The position numbers and the translations under genes were made by a program. A DNA stretch of 14,723 nucleotides from JBAYZQ01 sp041672385 (lineage in GTDB: Bacteria; Spirochaetota; Spirochaetia; Sphaerochaetales; Sphaerochaetaceae), in assembly GCA_041672385.1 (NCBI GenBank), contig JBAYZQ010000041.1, positions 1 to 14,723 on the forward strand, read 5' to 3'. The notes under the pieces were generated by a model, which was not told where the DNA came from, did no database searches, and saw only the letters and a list, made by a program, of their open reading frames with translations. Below are positions 14,654 through 14,723 of this stretch, piece by piece (position 1 is the stretch's first letter; each line of letters opens with the position of its first letter).

Positions 14654-14723
14654 TTAATCCTTTATTTTCCCAACAGAATTGGGATCATTTTCTATCTCAT
14701 CAAGTATATCTTTATACTCACTT
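14654..14723 (-). CDS. C-terminal end of an unidentified upstream gene (partial) or long leader ORF
   Basis: An open frame enters from the right edge and ends at TAA (14654-14656). It contributes 22 codons, from SEYKDILDEIE to SVGKIKD. The composition is acidic, helical and protein-like, but too short to identify. No in-frame start codon is visible in the window, so it is either the tail of a neighbouring gene or a leader ORF. Its stop lies 5 nt before the pyr attenuator stem, so ribosomes finishing it would cover the stem's first arm. Confidence 0.55.
   Translation of the reverse strand, partial: SEYKDILDEIENDPNSVGKIKD

Noticed and set aside
14703..14708. TATACT on the minus strand as a -10 box for the pyr operon
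   Set aside because: The matching -35 would fall outside the window and the site lies within a coding frame; it cannot be judged.

Overview
The window is AT-rich, compactly coded bacterial chromosome. It most likely comes from a spirochaete of the Spirochaetales/Treponema type. This rests on recalled family features, not a search: the RsmA N-terminus (a YDSPKEI-type lead into the FGQNFL motif), an aspartate carbamoyltransferase with catalytic and regulatory chains fused, and a ComEC without its hydrolase domain. No rRNA, tRNA, CRISPR array, insertion sequence or prophage was seen.

Layout. (1) Positions 1-715, minus strand: the N-terminal half of a TrkA-type potassium channel regulator, cut by the window edge. 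(2) 863-6952, minus strand: a tight run transcribed corA > rlmI > HAD phosphatase > unknown two-helix membrane protein > comEC > rsmA, with gaps of 2, 13, 3 and 35 nt and finally a 53-nt overlap. (3) 6953-7278: a 326-nt divergent intergenic region. On the minus strand it holds a structured corA leader with a small ORF that has an excellent ribosome-binding site, and three mutually exclusive RNA arms (terminator versus antiterminator). On the plus strand it holds a promoter and a perfect 11-bp tandem repeat. (4) 7279-8778, plus strand: a 499-residue unknown membrane protein, the only plus-strand gene. (5) 8768-14608, minus strand: a pyrimidine operon transcribed pyrBI > pyrE > pyrF > pyrDK > pyrC, joined by overlaps or abutting stop/start codons. 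(6) 14654-14723: the C-terminus of an upstream minus-strand gene.

The pyr operon encodes every step from carbamoyl phosphate plus aspartate to UMP. Only carbamoyl phosphate synthase (carAB) is absent from the window. Two pairs of subunits are fused: ATCase catalytic/regulatory, and DHODB PyrD/PyrK. The operon is headed by an intrinsic terminator whose U-tract abuts the pyrBI Shine-Dalgarno. The stop codon of the upstream gene lies only 5 nt before the stem. Any transcript that carries pyrBI must therefore read through this hairpin, an arrangement very like the UTP-sensitive rph-pyrE attenuator of E. coli.

The most interesting candidate is the corA leader. A 26-codon ORF (start MSVSDDAGPRRSNK) with AGGAGG five bases before its ATG precedes a magnesium/cobalt transporter gene. 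Its own Shine-Dalgarno forms one arm of a terminator hairpin, and the other arm can pair instead with a segment just before the corA ribosome-binding site. This looks like a translation-sensed, possibly Mg2+-responsive attenuator of the mgtL/corL kind, but apparently unrelated in sequence. All functional claims about it are inference.
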